Assembly (NCBI GenBank): GCA_903858115.1 | Contig: CAIOHR010000344.1 | Coordinates: 37,385-101,384 of the forward strand | DNA from: an uncultured Pirellula sp. | GTDB lineage: Bacteria > Planctomycetota > Planctomycetia > Pirellulales > Pirellulaceae | Length of the DNA: 64,000 nucleotides | Reading direction: 5' to 3' | Shown here: piece by piece, positions 43,187 to 52,853 of the stretch | Layout: each line of letters opens with the position of its first letter | How positions within the stretch are numbered: the stretch's first letter is position 1 | Program-made: the position numbers and the translations under genes | Notes under the pieces: generated by a model | The model's database searches: none | What the model was told of the DNA's origin: nothing | The model's input: the letters and a program-made list of their open reading frames with translations, nothing else

Positions 43187-44650
43187 TCAAAGTGCATCTT
43201 CCAGCGCTTTTCTGACGGCAGGGTTGGGTTTCACACTCCCCGGTCGCTTGCCGTCCGAGATATCAAGGGGACTCCAGCCATGGCGATTCTTATGGTTCCA
43301 TGTTTCGGACTTCAATCCTCGGTCTTTCAAATACTTAACCAATTGAGGGAAGGCACGATACGCGGCACCATGCATCGCCGTTTCTCCATTCTTGTCGACG
43401 CTGTGTAAGTCTGCTCGCAACGATAGCAAGTACTCGATAGCCGCCAACACCTCTGGCTCTGTTCCTGGCTCTTCATCCACCGCCACCGTTCCGACTCCCG
43501 CCGCAGCCAACAACGGCGTGCAGTTGTCATCGTTGGGTCGAAACGGATCTGCACCCAACTCAATCAATAACGTCATCAATGGCAAGTCTGCCGTCTTGGA
43601 CGCAAGCAACAAGGGTGTCGCACCCTTCATATTCAATTGAGCTTTGCCCGGCGGCTTTCCATTTTCTATTGAAAGATTTGGGTTTGCACCCATCGAAACA
43701 ATGCGACGAACAAAGGCCAAGCTATTGACTTTGCCAGATCCTCGGGGAGGTGGATCCCCATCGAAACCGTCACCGCTCTTCGGCTTTCTCACCCAACTCA
43801 GCACATGCAGCGGTGAATATCCATTCCTCTGATCGTTGGGGTTGGCACCGCGCTCGATCAATCGTAGCGCCAGCTCAAAATGGCCGCTCTCGACCGCGAG
43901 TACGATTGCCGGTGTTTTATTGAGTGCATTGCGTCCGCCTCCAGACTGCACTTCCATCACGCTATGGACATCCATTCCCGCATCCAAAAAGCAATCGACT
44001 GTTTCGAGATGCCCTTGGCGAACTGCAAAGAAAAACGCGTTGAACCCTGACTTCAAAATTATGTTTTGGTTTGCGCCAGCATTGATCAATCGCGAGACAA
44101 CGCTTCGCTGTCCAGCCGCAGCCGCCCACATCAATGCTGTTTGTCCATTCTTGTCTGTAGCATCTATTTCGCATGAAGCATCGATCAGCATCTTGACTAC
44201 ATTTTCGTTCCCTTGTCGCGAAGCGAGCATGAGTAGCGTCTCTTTGCCCTGTCCCAAAGCATGGACGTCGGCTTTCCCGTCCAACAATAATCGAACGCTC
44301 GATTCGTCTCCTTGCGAACAAGCAATTGCAAGGGGTGTCACCTTGTAATGCGTTGCGACAGACGGGTTGGCACCTGCAGCAAGAAGCCTTGCTATCGAAT
44401 CATGGTGTCCATGCTTGACCGACCAATGAAGAGCCGTCATGCCGTCTGCTTGCGCGAGGTTGACTTCACTTTCGTGAATCAAGCTTGTCTTCAACTCATT
44501 CCATTGTTGTGTTTCGGCCAAATCGGCGAGAGGAGCACGAACATTGGATTCGGCCACATTCTTGTCCAACCCGTTGGCTCGTGGCGCGATGTAAACATAT
44601 TCTGTCGCGACAAGAATCAAGAATGCGAGATACCATTTCTTGCAAAGCAT
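43187..44650 (-). CDS. Exported ankyrin-repeat protein
   Basis: 487 residues from ATG 44650, which has GAGGG four bases upstream; the open frame continues to 44734 inside the DUF1552 gene. Signal peptide 'WYLAFLILVATEYVYIAPRA'. About ten ankyrin repeats follow, with clear 'GMTALHWSVKHGHHDSIARL' and 'GQTALMWAAAAGQRSVVSRL' units; an insert of about 30 residues containing 'GDGFDGDPPPRGSG' splits the array. Third gene of the cytochrome operon: its start is 14 bp after the DUF1552 stop. Ankyrin repeats bind proteins, so it may hold the cytochrome/DUF1552 pair together. Confidence 0.9.
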   Translation of the reverse strand: MLCKKWYLAFLILVATEYVYIAPRANGLDKNVAESNVRAPLADLAETQQWNELKTSLIHESEVNLAQADGMTALHWSVKHGHHDSIARLLAAGANPSVATHYKVTPLAIACSQGDESSVRLLLDGKADVHALGQGKETLLMLASRQGNENVVKMLIDASCEIDATDKNGQTALMWAAAAGQRSVVSRLINAGANQNIILKSGFNAFFFAVRQGHLETVDCFLDAGMDVHSVMEVQSGGGRNALNKTPAIVLAVESGHFELALRLIERGANPNDQRNGYSPLHVLSWVRKPKSGDGFDGDPPPRGSGKVNSLAFVRRIVSMGANPNLSIENGKPPGKAQLNMKGATPLLLASKTADLPLMTLLIELGADPFRPNDDNCTPLLAAAGVGTVAVDEEPGTEPEVLAAIEYLLSLRADLHSVDKNGETAMHGAAYRAFPQLVKYLKDRGLKSETWNHKNRHGWSPLDISDGKRPGSVKPNPAVRKALEDAL

Positions 44651-44663
44651 GGGACCCTCGAGA

Positions 44664-46010
44664 CTACAGTGTGACTGGATCGAACAAATGATCGATCGTT
44701 CCAGTGCTATCAGCAAACGACTCCATCGGAACACCCACTTTGTTTAGCAACGTCAAGTGGAGGTTCGACAGTGGAGTTGGTTTGTCAAACTGGATATGTC
44801 GGCCTCCTCGATGCTGCCCGGCAGCACCACCTGCGACGATGATCGGCAAATCGGAGTGATCGTGCGCATCCGGGTCTCCCATTCCACTTCCGTAAAGAAA
44901 TAACGAATGGTCCAACAGATTGCCGTTCCCTTCTTTGGTCGCTTTCAGCTTGGCAAGAAATTCAGCGAACAGCGAAACGTGAAACTGGTTGATCTTCGCC
45001 ACCTTTTGAAGCTTCTCCAGACTTCCGCCGTGATGCGTGATCGGATGGTGTGGATCGGAAACGCCGATCTCCGGATAAGTCCTAGTGCTTGCTTCGCGAG
45101 CGAGCTGAAACGAGGTAACGCGTGTGATATCCCCTTGGAAGGCTAACAATTGCAAATCGAACATCAAGCGTGCATGGTCTGCATAGAGAGCAGGCACACC
45201 TGTCGGGCGGTCCAAATCTGGCAGAGGATTGTCTAACACGCTTTTCTCTGCCTTTTGGATCCGTTGTTCTACATCTCGAACATTCTCGAGGTACTTCTCA
45301 ATTCGCTCTCGGTCGGCGGAACCAACTCGCTTCTTGAGACGCGTGATTTCTTGTGTAACCGAATCGAGAAGGCTCGCTTTTTGTCGCAAAGCGGACTGCC
45401 GCTGCTCCGATGTTCCACCCTCCCCGAATAAACTTTCGAACACGAGACGAGGATGGGCCTCTGCAGGAAGGGGCGTAGTCGGTGATGACCAGGAAAGATT
45501 GTTTTGATAGACACATGCATATCCGTTGTCGCATTGCCCGACGGTAGAGAGCAAATCCATCGACATCTCCAACGACGGAAGTTGTGTTTCGGCACCGATC
45601 TTCTTCGCAGCGATTTGGTCGACGGTCGTGCCCAAGTAGTAGTCGGTGCTTTCAGTAAGCTTTGCTCGGGCCGCGCTTAAAAACGCGGAGTTCGATGTCG
45701 CATGCGAACCTGGATAAGCGTTCTGCAAATCCATTCCCGTCACGATACTCACATCGCTCGCAAGAGATTGAAGCGGGGAAAGACTCGAAGGCAAGTTCTC
45801 TAACGATGAACCGGAAGGTTTCCACTCCTTTGGATAGTATCCCATCGGAACATAGATGTAGCCGATCCTCTTGAGTTTGCTTTCGCTCGCTACCGTTGCC
45901 GCTTGGGCGGTCATTGCGGGCAACATGGCATCCAGCAAAGGCAATGCGAATGCGACCCCTGTCCCTCGCAGTAGAGTTCGTCGATCCAATGACTTCTTAG
46001 TGATGATCAT
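44664..46010 (-). CDS. DUF1552 protein, TAT-exported
   Basis: 448 residues. Twin-arginine-type leader 'SLDRRTLLRGTGVAFALPLL'. DUF1552 features: 'RIGYIYVPMGYYPKEWKP', 'TSNSAFLSAARAKLT', 'KYLENVRDVEQRIQKAEKS' and 'LFLYGSGMGDPDAHDHSDLP'. It overlaps the upstream DUF1587/1592 gene by ATGA, the standard pairing of these families in planctomycetes. The fold is sulfatase/phosphatase-like by analogy with DUF1501; the reaction is unknown. Confidence 0.93.
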   Translation of the reverse strand: MIITKKSLDRRTLLRGTGVAFALPLLDAMLPAMTAQAATVASESKLKRIGYIYVPMGYYPKEWKPSGSSLENLPSSLSPLQSLASDVSIVTGMDLQNAYPGSHATSNSAFLSAARAKLTESTDYYLGTTVDQIAAKKIGAETQLPSLEMSMDLLSTVGQCDNGYACVYQNNLSWSSPTTPLPAEAHPRLVFESLFGEGGTSEQRQSALRQKASLLDSVTQEITRLKKRVGSADRERIEKYLENVRDVEQRIQKAEKSVLDNPLPDLDRPTGVPALYADHARLMFDLQLLAFQGDITRVTSFQLAREASTRTYPEIGVSDPHHPITHHGGSLEKLQKVAKINQFHVSLFAEFLAKLKATKEGNGNLLDHSLFLYGSGMGDPDAHDHSDLPIIVAGGAAGQHRGGRHIQFDKPTPLSNLHLTLLNKVGVPMESFADSTGTIDHLFDPVTL

Positions 46011-48409
46011 TCCGAATGCCTCATAAGGAAAGGACGGCTATGGGTGATAGCCAGGATTATAGAGCTGAATCGATAGTCGGAGGTTGCTGATTGACTGACG
46101 ATTTTTCGCACTTGTGGGCCGTCTTCGATTTCGGCACCTCGTCCAAGTCCGAACGTCAACAACTTTTCTACTAGTGTACCGACGAACACTTCCGGTCGCT
46201 TGAGAATACTAGCTTCAAGATCGGAGACGGATGACGCATTTGTGCCATCGGGCAATAATCCGGACGCATCGATCGTGGCATCACCGTCCCAGTCACGCCA
46301 TCGTCCCAATGCGTCAAAGTTTTCCAACGCGAAACCGACCGGATCCATGAGATCATGGCATGCCGCGCAGGCCGGATTTTCACGATGTATCGCTAACCTT
46401 TCACGAGTCGAGGTTGTCTGAGACTCCGTCTTTTCTTGAAGAGCCGGAACGTTGGGAGGCGGCGGTGGAGGTGGTGTTCCAAGAATATTTTCTAAAATCC
46501 AACTGCCGCGAATGGTTGGTGCTGTGCGTGTGGCATACGACGTAACCGCCAAGATGCTTGCTTGACGAAGAAGCCCGCCACGTTGATGGATTCCCGACTT
46601 TTCGATTCGTTGCATGGTGCTCCCCAAGATGCCGGGAATCCCATAATGCAGAGCTAGTCGCTCGTTCACATAGGTGTGATCGTTTCGAATCCAATCAAGC
46701 ACCGGCTTGTCTTGTTGGATCACTTCTCGAAGAAGCATCTCCGTTTCCTGACGCATCGCGATTCTCAAGTTATCATCGAAGTCCGGATACAATCGCAAAT
46801 CGGGCGACAAGCTGGCTAGGTTTCGGAGATACAACCATTGGGAAGCAAAGTTCGTGACGAGCGAATCCGAACGTGCATCGCGCAACATTCGATTCACTTG
46901 TTCGGTCAACACTTCGGGCTCATGCAATCGACCGAGCTGAGCGATCGCAAGGAGTTCTTCATCGGGAATGCTGCTCCAGAGAAAGAACGATAATCGACTA
47001 GCAAGTTCTAGATCAGTGAGTGGAATGAGCCGTCCCGTCGTGGGCGCTGCTGTCGTAAGCCCAACAGCGATGTCATCGCGAGACGACGATTCGATACGAA
47101 GTAGAAAATGAGGATTGACGAGAATGGCAGACATGCCCGCCTCTAGTCCACCTGCGAACCCACGAGCTTGCGCGGACTCTCGATACAATTGCATCGGAAG
47201 TGTTAAGTCGTCTGGGTCGACCGGCCGACGATAAGCGCGTCGAGCGAGTTTCGACAGAATCGCCTGAGCGACGGACTCTCGCTCCTCTGGCGTTGGTGCA
47301 GATGAAACGCCCTCAAACAAGAATTCAGTCGAAGGGGTCTTTGGGATCGCATGTTCAGTCGCATCCAACGGCCCGACGATCGACACTTCATACACAGCAG
47401 GATGGATTCGCGGATGTCGATGTCTGTTGTAAGAAGCATCGAAGGGCTGTCGCTTTATTTCTAGGAGAGAAGCGCTGGTGGCGGGAAAGGTAACACCGAC
47501 TTGATGCGTCCCCGCGTCTATTTGTAATTGAACTCTCAGGTTGGCATCTACCAACGTATGGTCATCGGGCTTTGTAGGCTTCGGGATGGCGAAGCGATGC
47601 ATGGGAGCGCGGTTTATCAAGACATCGAGGTCGGTCGCTTTGCCGAGGCCTTCGATTTTTTCATCGCGATCACGAGTCAACCGAACTTGAAACTCATACT
47701 TGCCACTTTTAGGAAAGTGGTAGGAGAATTGGACTCCACCTCGTGTCCCAAGAGGTAGACCTTCGACATGCGACTCTTGCGTTCGATCGGGTGGAACACG
47801 AACGGTGATTCCAGCCGGTCCGAGTTCTTGAATACCCAAAACCAATCGGCTGCTATGTTGTGCGGCTTGAAGTGCGCGACCGATGAAGGCAGGAGTTAAT
47901 TCGCCGACTGTGATGTTGTCGAATCCATGGCTAGACTCATCCTTGGGAAGAAATGCAGAAGCGTCAATCGACAGACCAAGCAAATCGCGGATGGCGTTTT
48001 GATATTCGGTGCGAGTCAAACGCCGAAGGCCAGCGGTCTTCGCTACTTTGGGAAACGATTGATCGTGTTGTTCGAGGCCTCTTTCGATTTCTTGAGTCGC
48101 AGCACTTAACACTGTAGCTTTCGGTCGCTCGTGAGCAGGCGGCGGCATCTGCCCGGCTCGAAGCTTTCTCAGGATTCGTTCCCAAGATTTTGTGTCCAAC
48201 GTGGGGTTGGTCCAGGCGGTTGGCTCGAGATCCAAAGACTCCATCGAGAACTGGCCGTCTGGAGTCGGTCCTGAATGGCATTCAGAACACGAGGATTGAA
48301 TGAGGGCAGCGACTTTTGATTCGTTGCAAAAAGCGAATGCCACTTTGAAAAACGAAGCGACCAGTACTAGCGACAAAACAAAGACGTGCTGTGAAGTTGC
48401 AGTTCTCAT
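46007..48409 (-). CDS. Cytochrome-like DUF1587/DUF1592/DUF1588/DUF1585 protein
   Basis: 800 residues. A signal peptide (about 8-28) leads into a heme motif CSECH (C41, C44, H45). Then come DUF1587 ('LRRLTRTEYQNAIRDLLGL'), a carbohydrate-binding-like domain ('GKYEFQVRLTRDRDEKIEG'), DUF1592 ('LASRLSFFLWSSIPDEELL'), DUF1588 ('GIHQRGGLLRQASILAVTS') and DUF1585, with a second heme-type CAACH in 'NPACAACHDLMDPVGFALEN'. It is the first gene of an operon with DUF1552 and ankyrin genes. Known planctomycete family; a redox function at the envelope is plausible, the substrate is unknown. Confidence 0.93.
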   Translation of the reverse strand: MRTATSQHVFVLSLVLVASFFKVAFAFCNESKVAALIQSSCSECHSGPTPDGQFSMESLDLEPTAWTNPTLDTKSWERILRKLRAGQMPPPAHERPKATVLSAATQEIERGLEQHDQSFPKVAKTAGLRRLTRTEYQNAIRDLLGLSIDASAFLPKDESSHGFDNITVGELTPAFIGRALQAAQHSSRLVLGIQELGPAGITVRVPPDRTQESHVEGLPLGTRGGVQFSYHFPKSGKYEFQVRLTRDRDEKIEGLGKATDLDVLINRAPMHRFAIPKPTKPDDHTLVDANLRVQLQIDAGTHQVGVTFPATSASLLEIKRQPFDASYNRHRHPRIHPAVYEVSIVGPLDATEHAIPKTPSTEFLFEGVSSAPTPEERESVAQAILSKLARRAYRRPVDPDDLTLPMQLYRESAQARGFAGGLEAGMSAILVNPHFLLRIESSSRDDIAVGLTTAAPTTGRLIPLTDLELASRLSFFLWSSIPDEELLAIAQLGRLHEPEVLTEQVNRMLRDARSDSLVTNFASQWLYLRNLASLSPDLRLYPDFDDNLRIAMRQETEMLLREVIQQDKPVLDWIRNDHTYVNERLALHYGIPGILGSTMQRIEKSGIHQRGGLLRQASILAVTSYATRTAPTIRGSWILENILGTPPPPPPPNVPALQEKTESQTTSTRERLAIHRENPACAACHDLMDPVGFALENFDALGRWRDWDGDATIDASGLLPDGTNASSVSDLEASILKRPEVFVGTLVEKLLTFGLGRGAEIEDGPQVRKIVSQSATSDYRFSSIILAITHSRPFLMRHSE

Positions 48410-48680
48410 AGAGTTCCATTATAGCCCATTTGCCCCACTGCAAAGCAAGCGTAAGTCCCCTAAAACTGTCAGATACAGTTAGGCTACCAAAGACGGGGGA
48501 GGCATGCTAAGTTCTGTGGAATTTTGGTCACCACACAATGTCTTAGGGCCCTGCGGTCGTCGTCATAGCACACTGCGATCGCCCGTAAGTTGCGAACTTT
48601 TCCAAACGCTTTCGGGCAGAGATTCTTGGGGTGCGTGGCCGTTGATTGCCATTTCACCCGCGAATTTCCAGGTTCCTACT

Positions 48681-51600
48681 GTGCCCAAACGCACTGATAT
48701 CAAAAAAATCCTCCTGATCGGCTCCGGCCCCATCGTTATCGGCCAAGCCTGCGAGTTCGATTATTCGGGAACTCAAGCCTGCAAAGCGCTACGGGAAGAA
48801 GGATTTGAGGTCGTACTGGTCAACAGCAACCCAGCCACGATCATGACCGATCCGGGCACGGCGGAACGCACATATATTGAGCCATTGACCTGGGAAATGG
48901 TCGAGAAAGTTATAGAGCGTGAACGCCCAGATGCGCTTCTCCCGACATTGGGAGGTCAGACCGCGCTCAATTTGGCAATGGAATTGGCGAAAGAAGGAGT
49001 GCTTGAGAAGTACAAATGTGAGATGATCGGCGCGAACCCCGAGGTCATCCACAAAGCGGAAGCGCGTGACGCCTTCAAGATTGCGATGGAGAAGATCGGA
49101 CAGGAAGTCTGCCGAGGCGCCGTGGTGCATACGCTGGAAGAGGCGAGAAAAGTTTTAGCCGAAGTGGGGCTCCCCTGTGTTGTCCGTCCTAGCTTCACGA
49201 TGGGTGGTAGCGGTTCGGCGATCGCATACAACCGAGATGACTTTGAAGGACTCGTTCAAAATGGTTTGACGCTTTCACCGATCACCGAAGTATTGATCGA
49301 AGAATCAATCATCGGTTGGAAAGAATACGAGATGGAGGTGATGCGCGATGTGGATGACAATGTCGTCATCATATGCTCGATCGAAAACTTCGATCCGATG
49401 GGAGTTCATACAGGGGACTCGATCACAGTAGCACCAGCGCAGACCCTGACCGACAAAGAATATCAACGGATGCGAGATTCGAGTCTCGCGATCATTCGTG
49501 AGATCGGTGTCGAAACGGGTGGATCAAACATTCAGTTTGCGATCGAACCGAATACCGGTCGTATGATCGTCATTGAGATGAATCCTCGCGTGAGCCGATC
49601 CAGCGCGTTGGCGAGTAAAGCCACAGGCTTCCCGATTGCCAAGATCGCAGCCAAACTCGCGGTTGGCTTTCGATTGTGGGAATTGCAAAACGATATCACG
49701 CAAAAAACCCAAGCATGTTTTGAACCGACGATAGACTATGTCGTGACGAAGATTCCTCGCTTTGCCTTCGAAAAATTTCCTGAAGCGGATCCGACGCTGA
49801 CCACACAAATGAAGAGTGTTGGCGAGACGATGGCGATCGGGCGGACCTTCAAGGAGTCATTTCAGAAAGCGCTTCGAGGGCTCGAAGTCGGAGCCTTTGG
49901 CTTTGGTGCAGATAGCAAAGACCTTTGGTTTACCGATCGCCGACCTGATGATGGCGAGATCATGGCCAAACTCTCAAAGCCAAACGCGGACCGGGTGTGG
50001 TACATTCGCTATGCGATGCTGAGCGGGATGACGATCGATGAGATTTATAACATCACCTACATCGATCGCTGGTTCCTCGATCAGCTTGCAGAGATTGTGG
50101 AGATGGAACAACATCTCCGCGGGCTCGGTTCGATCGCGCTCGTTGATAAGCCGACACTTCGGCAAGCGAAGCAAATGGGATTCTCCGATCGTCAATTGGC
50201 AACGTTGCTCGGTAGTGACGATAGCGAGATTCGGGCTTGGCGAAAATCGCAAGGTGTCATTGCCACTTATAAGTCGGTGGACACATGCGCGGCTGAGTTC
50301 GAAGCTTACACACCGTATTACTACAGCACGTATGAACAGGAATGCGAAGCTCCCGTCAAAGGAGACAAACGTCGTGTGATGATTCTTGGAGGAGGTCCGA
50401 ATCGAATCGGCCAAGGAATCGAGTTTGATTACTGCTGTTGTCATGCTAGCTACGCATTGCGCCAGCTAGGCATCGAGTCGATCATGGTGAATAGCAATCC
50501 TGAAACCGTGAGTACCGATTACGACACGAGCGATTTACTGTTCTTTGAGCCGTTGACGACGGAAGATGTGTTGAACATCTACGACGCGGTTCAACCCGAT
50601 GGAGTGATTGTGCAGTTCGGTGGACAAACGCCACTCAACTTGGCGAGAGCCCTGTCCGATGCGGGGGTACCCATCGTTGGGACGAGTGTTGAGACGATAG
50701 AAGACGCTGAAGATCGCGAGAAATTCCAGCTTTTGTTGCATGAATTGAAACTAAAGCAACCTGCGAACGGTATCGCCCGAACGATGGCTCAAGCGAGGTC
50801 CGAGGTTCAAAAGATTGGATTCCCTTGCTTGGTTCGACCTAGCTTTGTGCTTGGTGGACGTGCCATGGAAATCTGTTACGACAACTCGCAGTTCGATCGC
50901 TATGTTGCCGAAGCGTTCGTCGTGGCTCAAGGGCAACCGGTCTTGATCGATCGGTTCCTCGAAGATGCAACCGAAGTGGATGTAGATGCTGTATCCGATG
51001 GCGACGACGTCGTGATCATGGGAATCATGGAGCATATCGAGGAAGCCGGCGTCCACTCAGGTGACTCCGCTTGCGTGATTCCACCGTTCTCCTTGAGCAA
51101 AGCCGTGTTGGATGAGATTCGGTCCGCTACAGTGTCGATGGCCAAACGTCTACGAGTCGTTGGATTAATGAACGTGCAATATGCCATCAAGGAAGAGGAA
51201 GGCAAACCCGTCGTGTATGTTCTCGAAGTGAACCCGAGAGCGAGTCGAACGGTACCCTTTGTTGCGAAAGCGACGGGGACAGCAGTAGCGAACATCGCGG
51301 CAAAAGTAATGGTGGGAGAGAAGCTGAAGAATCTGGGGATCACCTCGGAGCCTGTTCCGAAGAGCGTGTCGGTCAAGGAAGCCGTGTTCCCATTCCGAAA
51401 ATTTGCTGGTGTCGACATCGTGCTTGGGCCTGAGATGCGCAGCACGGGCGAGGTCATGGGAGTCAGCGACGATTTTGCGATAGCGTTTAACAAGAGCCAG
51501 ATTGCTGCAGGTGTTTTGCTGCCGAAGTCAGGCAATGTGTTTCTTAGTATCTCGTCACGACATCGAGCCGGGATCATCGACATGGCTCGCCAATTGCATG

Positions 51601-51926
51601 AGATGGGTTACAAACTGCTCGCGACATCTGGGACTGCGGCTGAATTGCAACGTGGAAACATTCCGGTCATCACAGTGAAGAAGCTGGCAGAAGGGAATCC
51701 GAACCTTATCGACTATCTCAAGAACGACGATGTATCCCTGATTTTGAATACGCCTAATGGCAAAGGGGCTCGAACGGACGAAGGACGAATACGTGCTGCC
51801 GCCGTTCAGTTCGGCGTTCCGTGCATCACGACCGTTGCCGCGGGTAGAATTGCGATTGAAGCGATGGCCGCGATGCGGGTGAAACCGATGACCGTTTTGT
51901 CCTTGCAAGAACGATTTGCAAAGTAG
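48681..51926 (+). CDS. carB: Carbamoyl-phosphate synthase large subunit
   Basis: 1081 residues from GTG 48681, the family length, giving 'MPKRTDIKKILLIGSGPIVI' as N-terminus. The frame is open to 48504, but those 59 extra residues match nothing in CarB. Two homologous ATP-grasp halves are visible: 'LPTLGGQTALNLA' and 'RPSFTMGGSGSAIAYN' in the first, 'GGGPNRIGQGIEFDY' and 'RPSFVLGGRAMEICYD' in the second. The C-terminal allosteric MGS-like domain is also present ('YKLLATSGTAAEL', 'PNGKGARTDEGRIRAAA'). It makes carbamoyl phosphate for pyrimidine and arginine synthesis with CarA, which is not in this window. AGG lies nine bases upstream of the GTG. Confidence 0.95.
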   Translation: MPKRTDIKKILLIGSGPIVIGQACEFDYSGTQACKALREEGFEVVLVNSNPATIMTDPGTAERTYIEPLTWEMVEKVIERERPDALLPTLGGQTALNLAMELAKEGVLEKYKCEMIGANPEVIHKAEARDAFKIAMEKIGQEVCRGAVVHTLEEARKVLAEVGLPCVVRPSFTMGGSGSAIAYNRDDFEGLVQNGLTLSPITEVLIEESIIGWKEYEMEVMRDVDDNVVIICSIENFDPMGVHTGDSITVAPAQTLTDKEYQRMRDSSLAIIREIGVETGGSNIQFAIEPNTGRMIVIEMNPRVSRSSALASKATGFPIAKIAAKLAVGFRLWELQNDITQKTQACFEPTIDYVVTKIPRFAFEKFPEADPTLTTQMKSVGETMAIGRTFKESFQKALRGLEVGAFGFGADSKDLWFTDRRPDDGEIMAKLSKPNADRVWYIRYAMLSGMTIDEIYNITYIDRWFLDQLAEIVEMEQHLRGLGSIALVDKPTLRQAKQMGFSDRQLATLLGSDDSEIRAWRKSQGVIATYKSVDTCAAEFEAYTPYYYSTYEQECEAPVKGDKRRVMILGGGPNRIGQGIEFDYCCCHASYALRQLGIESIMVNSNPETVSTDYDTSDLLFFEPLTTEDVLNIYDAVQPDGVIVQFGGQTPLNLARALSDAGVPIVGTSVETIEDAEDREKFQLLLHELKLKQPANGIARTMAQARSEVQKIGFPCLVRPSFVLGGRAMEICYDNSQFDRYVAEAFVVAQGQPVLIDRFLEDATEVDVDAVSDGDDVVIMGIMEHIEEAGVHSGDSACVIPPFSLSKAVLDEIRSATVSMAKRLRVVGLMNVQYAIKEEEGKPVVYVLEVNPRASRTVPFVAKATGTAVANIAAKVMVGEKLKNLGITSEPVPKSVSVKEAVFPFRKFAGVDIVLGPEMRSTGEVMGVSDDFAIAFNKSQIAAGVLLPKSGNVFLSISSRHRAGIIDMARQLHEMGYKLLATSGTAAELQRGNIPVITVKKLAEGNPNLIDYLKNDDVSLILNTPNGKGARTDEGRIRAAAVQFGVPCITTVAAGRIAIEAMAAMRVKPMTVLSLQERFAK

Positions 51927-51931
51927 CCACC

Positions 51932-52828
51932 ATGCAATTGCGATGGACCCCAAGTTTTTCGGTAAGCGCGATGCATGCGGCTGAAGCGATCGTTGCATTT
52001 CCAAAGCAGATCACTGACGCCAGTATTGTCGAAGCGATCGGAAGCTTTTCTACCTATCTAGGTCAATGGTCGATGACGGCCGGTTTTATGGATTCATCCC
52101 GTTTCTGGCCGACGTTGATAGCGACCGCGGCAGAGATTGAATCCAACTATGAGTTAGTGGAAACAACGTTGCGGAAATGCGGACGGTCGACTGACTCGAC
52201 GACGATTACGTCGTTAGCAGGTCGGGTCACGGATATCGAAGCCGCATACAAACAGATATTTCCTAAGTTTGAAGAGCAGATTGGATTTCGGCTCCGACCT
52301 CTCCAAGACCAATGGCTTGGATATGGGGCGGGTCTCATGGCCCATGTGAGTCGATTGACCGAGAAGCGTTTACTCGTGGGTGAAGCGCGCATTATTCCCG
52401 TCCAACCAGTGCTGGGGGGTTATGGCTATGCACATATCCATACCAATATGGCCAGGATCGAAGCGGTTTTGACGAACCCGCTAGCGGAGCTTCCCGAAGT
52501 CGTTCGACTTGCGTGGCTCGTTTCGCAACTGAATCTGGATGTTCCAGTGTTTAGTGAAACTCTGGGACAGCAGACGTTGCAGCGTCTAGCACCGCTCGCA
52601 ATGCTGCCACCTGTGCTTGCAGCGGCACAGGTAGTCGAGCAAAGCAGTTGCACGAGCGAGATGGCAGCGCTCGCTATCGAGCATTGGCATATTCCTGTTC
52701 CGTTGGATGCGAGTGTGCAGGATGATATCGCTCCCACATTGATGGACTGGTGGGAGACTTATCTGCAGACCCGTCCAGAATGGCATATCGCCATGCAAGC
52801 GCTCAGCAAGATGTTGCTGAGCCCATGA
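51932..52828 (+). CDS. Conserved-looking hypothetical protein behind carB
   Basis: 298 residues, not recognised. Starts five bases after the carB stop, so it is probably co-transcribed. Mostly helical, with no signal peptide or membrane segment; tryptophans and hydrophobic helices suggest a folded cytosolic protein ('WLVSQLNLDVPVFSETLG', 'LAPLAMLPPVLAAAQVVEQ'). No metal or nucleotide motif is evident. The position suggests a link to carB expression only; function cannot be inferred. Confidence 0.75.
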   Translation: MQLRWTPSFSVSAMHAAEAIVAFPKQITDASIVEAIGSFSTYLGQWSMTAGFMDSSRFWPTLIATAAEIESNYELVETTLRKCGRSTDSTTITSLAGRVTDIEAAYKQIFPKFEEQIGFRLRPLQDQWLGYGAGLMAHVSRLTEKRLLVGEARIIPVQPVLGGYGYAHIHTNMARIEAVLTNPLAELPEVVRLAWLVSQLNLDVPVFSETLGQQTLQRLAPLAMLPPVLAAAQVVEQSSCTSEMAALAIEHWHIPVPLDASVQDDIAPTLMDWWETYLQTRPEWHIAMQALSKMLLSP

Positions 52829-52853
52829 TCTGAGCGAAGCCGGAGGTTATGCC

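Noticed and set aside
48504..48680. 59-residue N-terminal extension of CarB
   Set aside because: CarB normally starts at the 'PKRTDIKK' segment; a GTG start is present exactly there and the extension resembles nothing known.
50927..51583. A 218-codon minus-strand ORF
   Set aside because: It lies entirely opposite carB, whose frame is certain.
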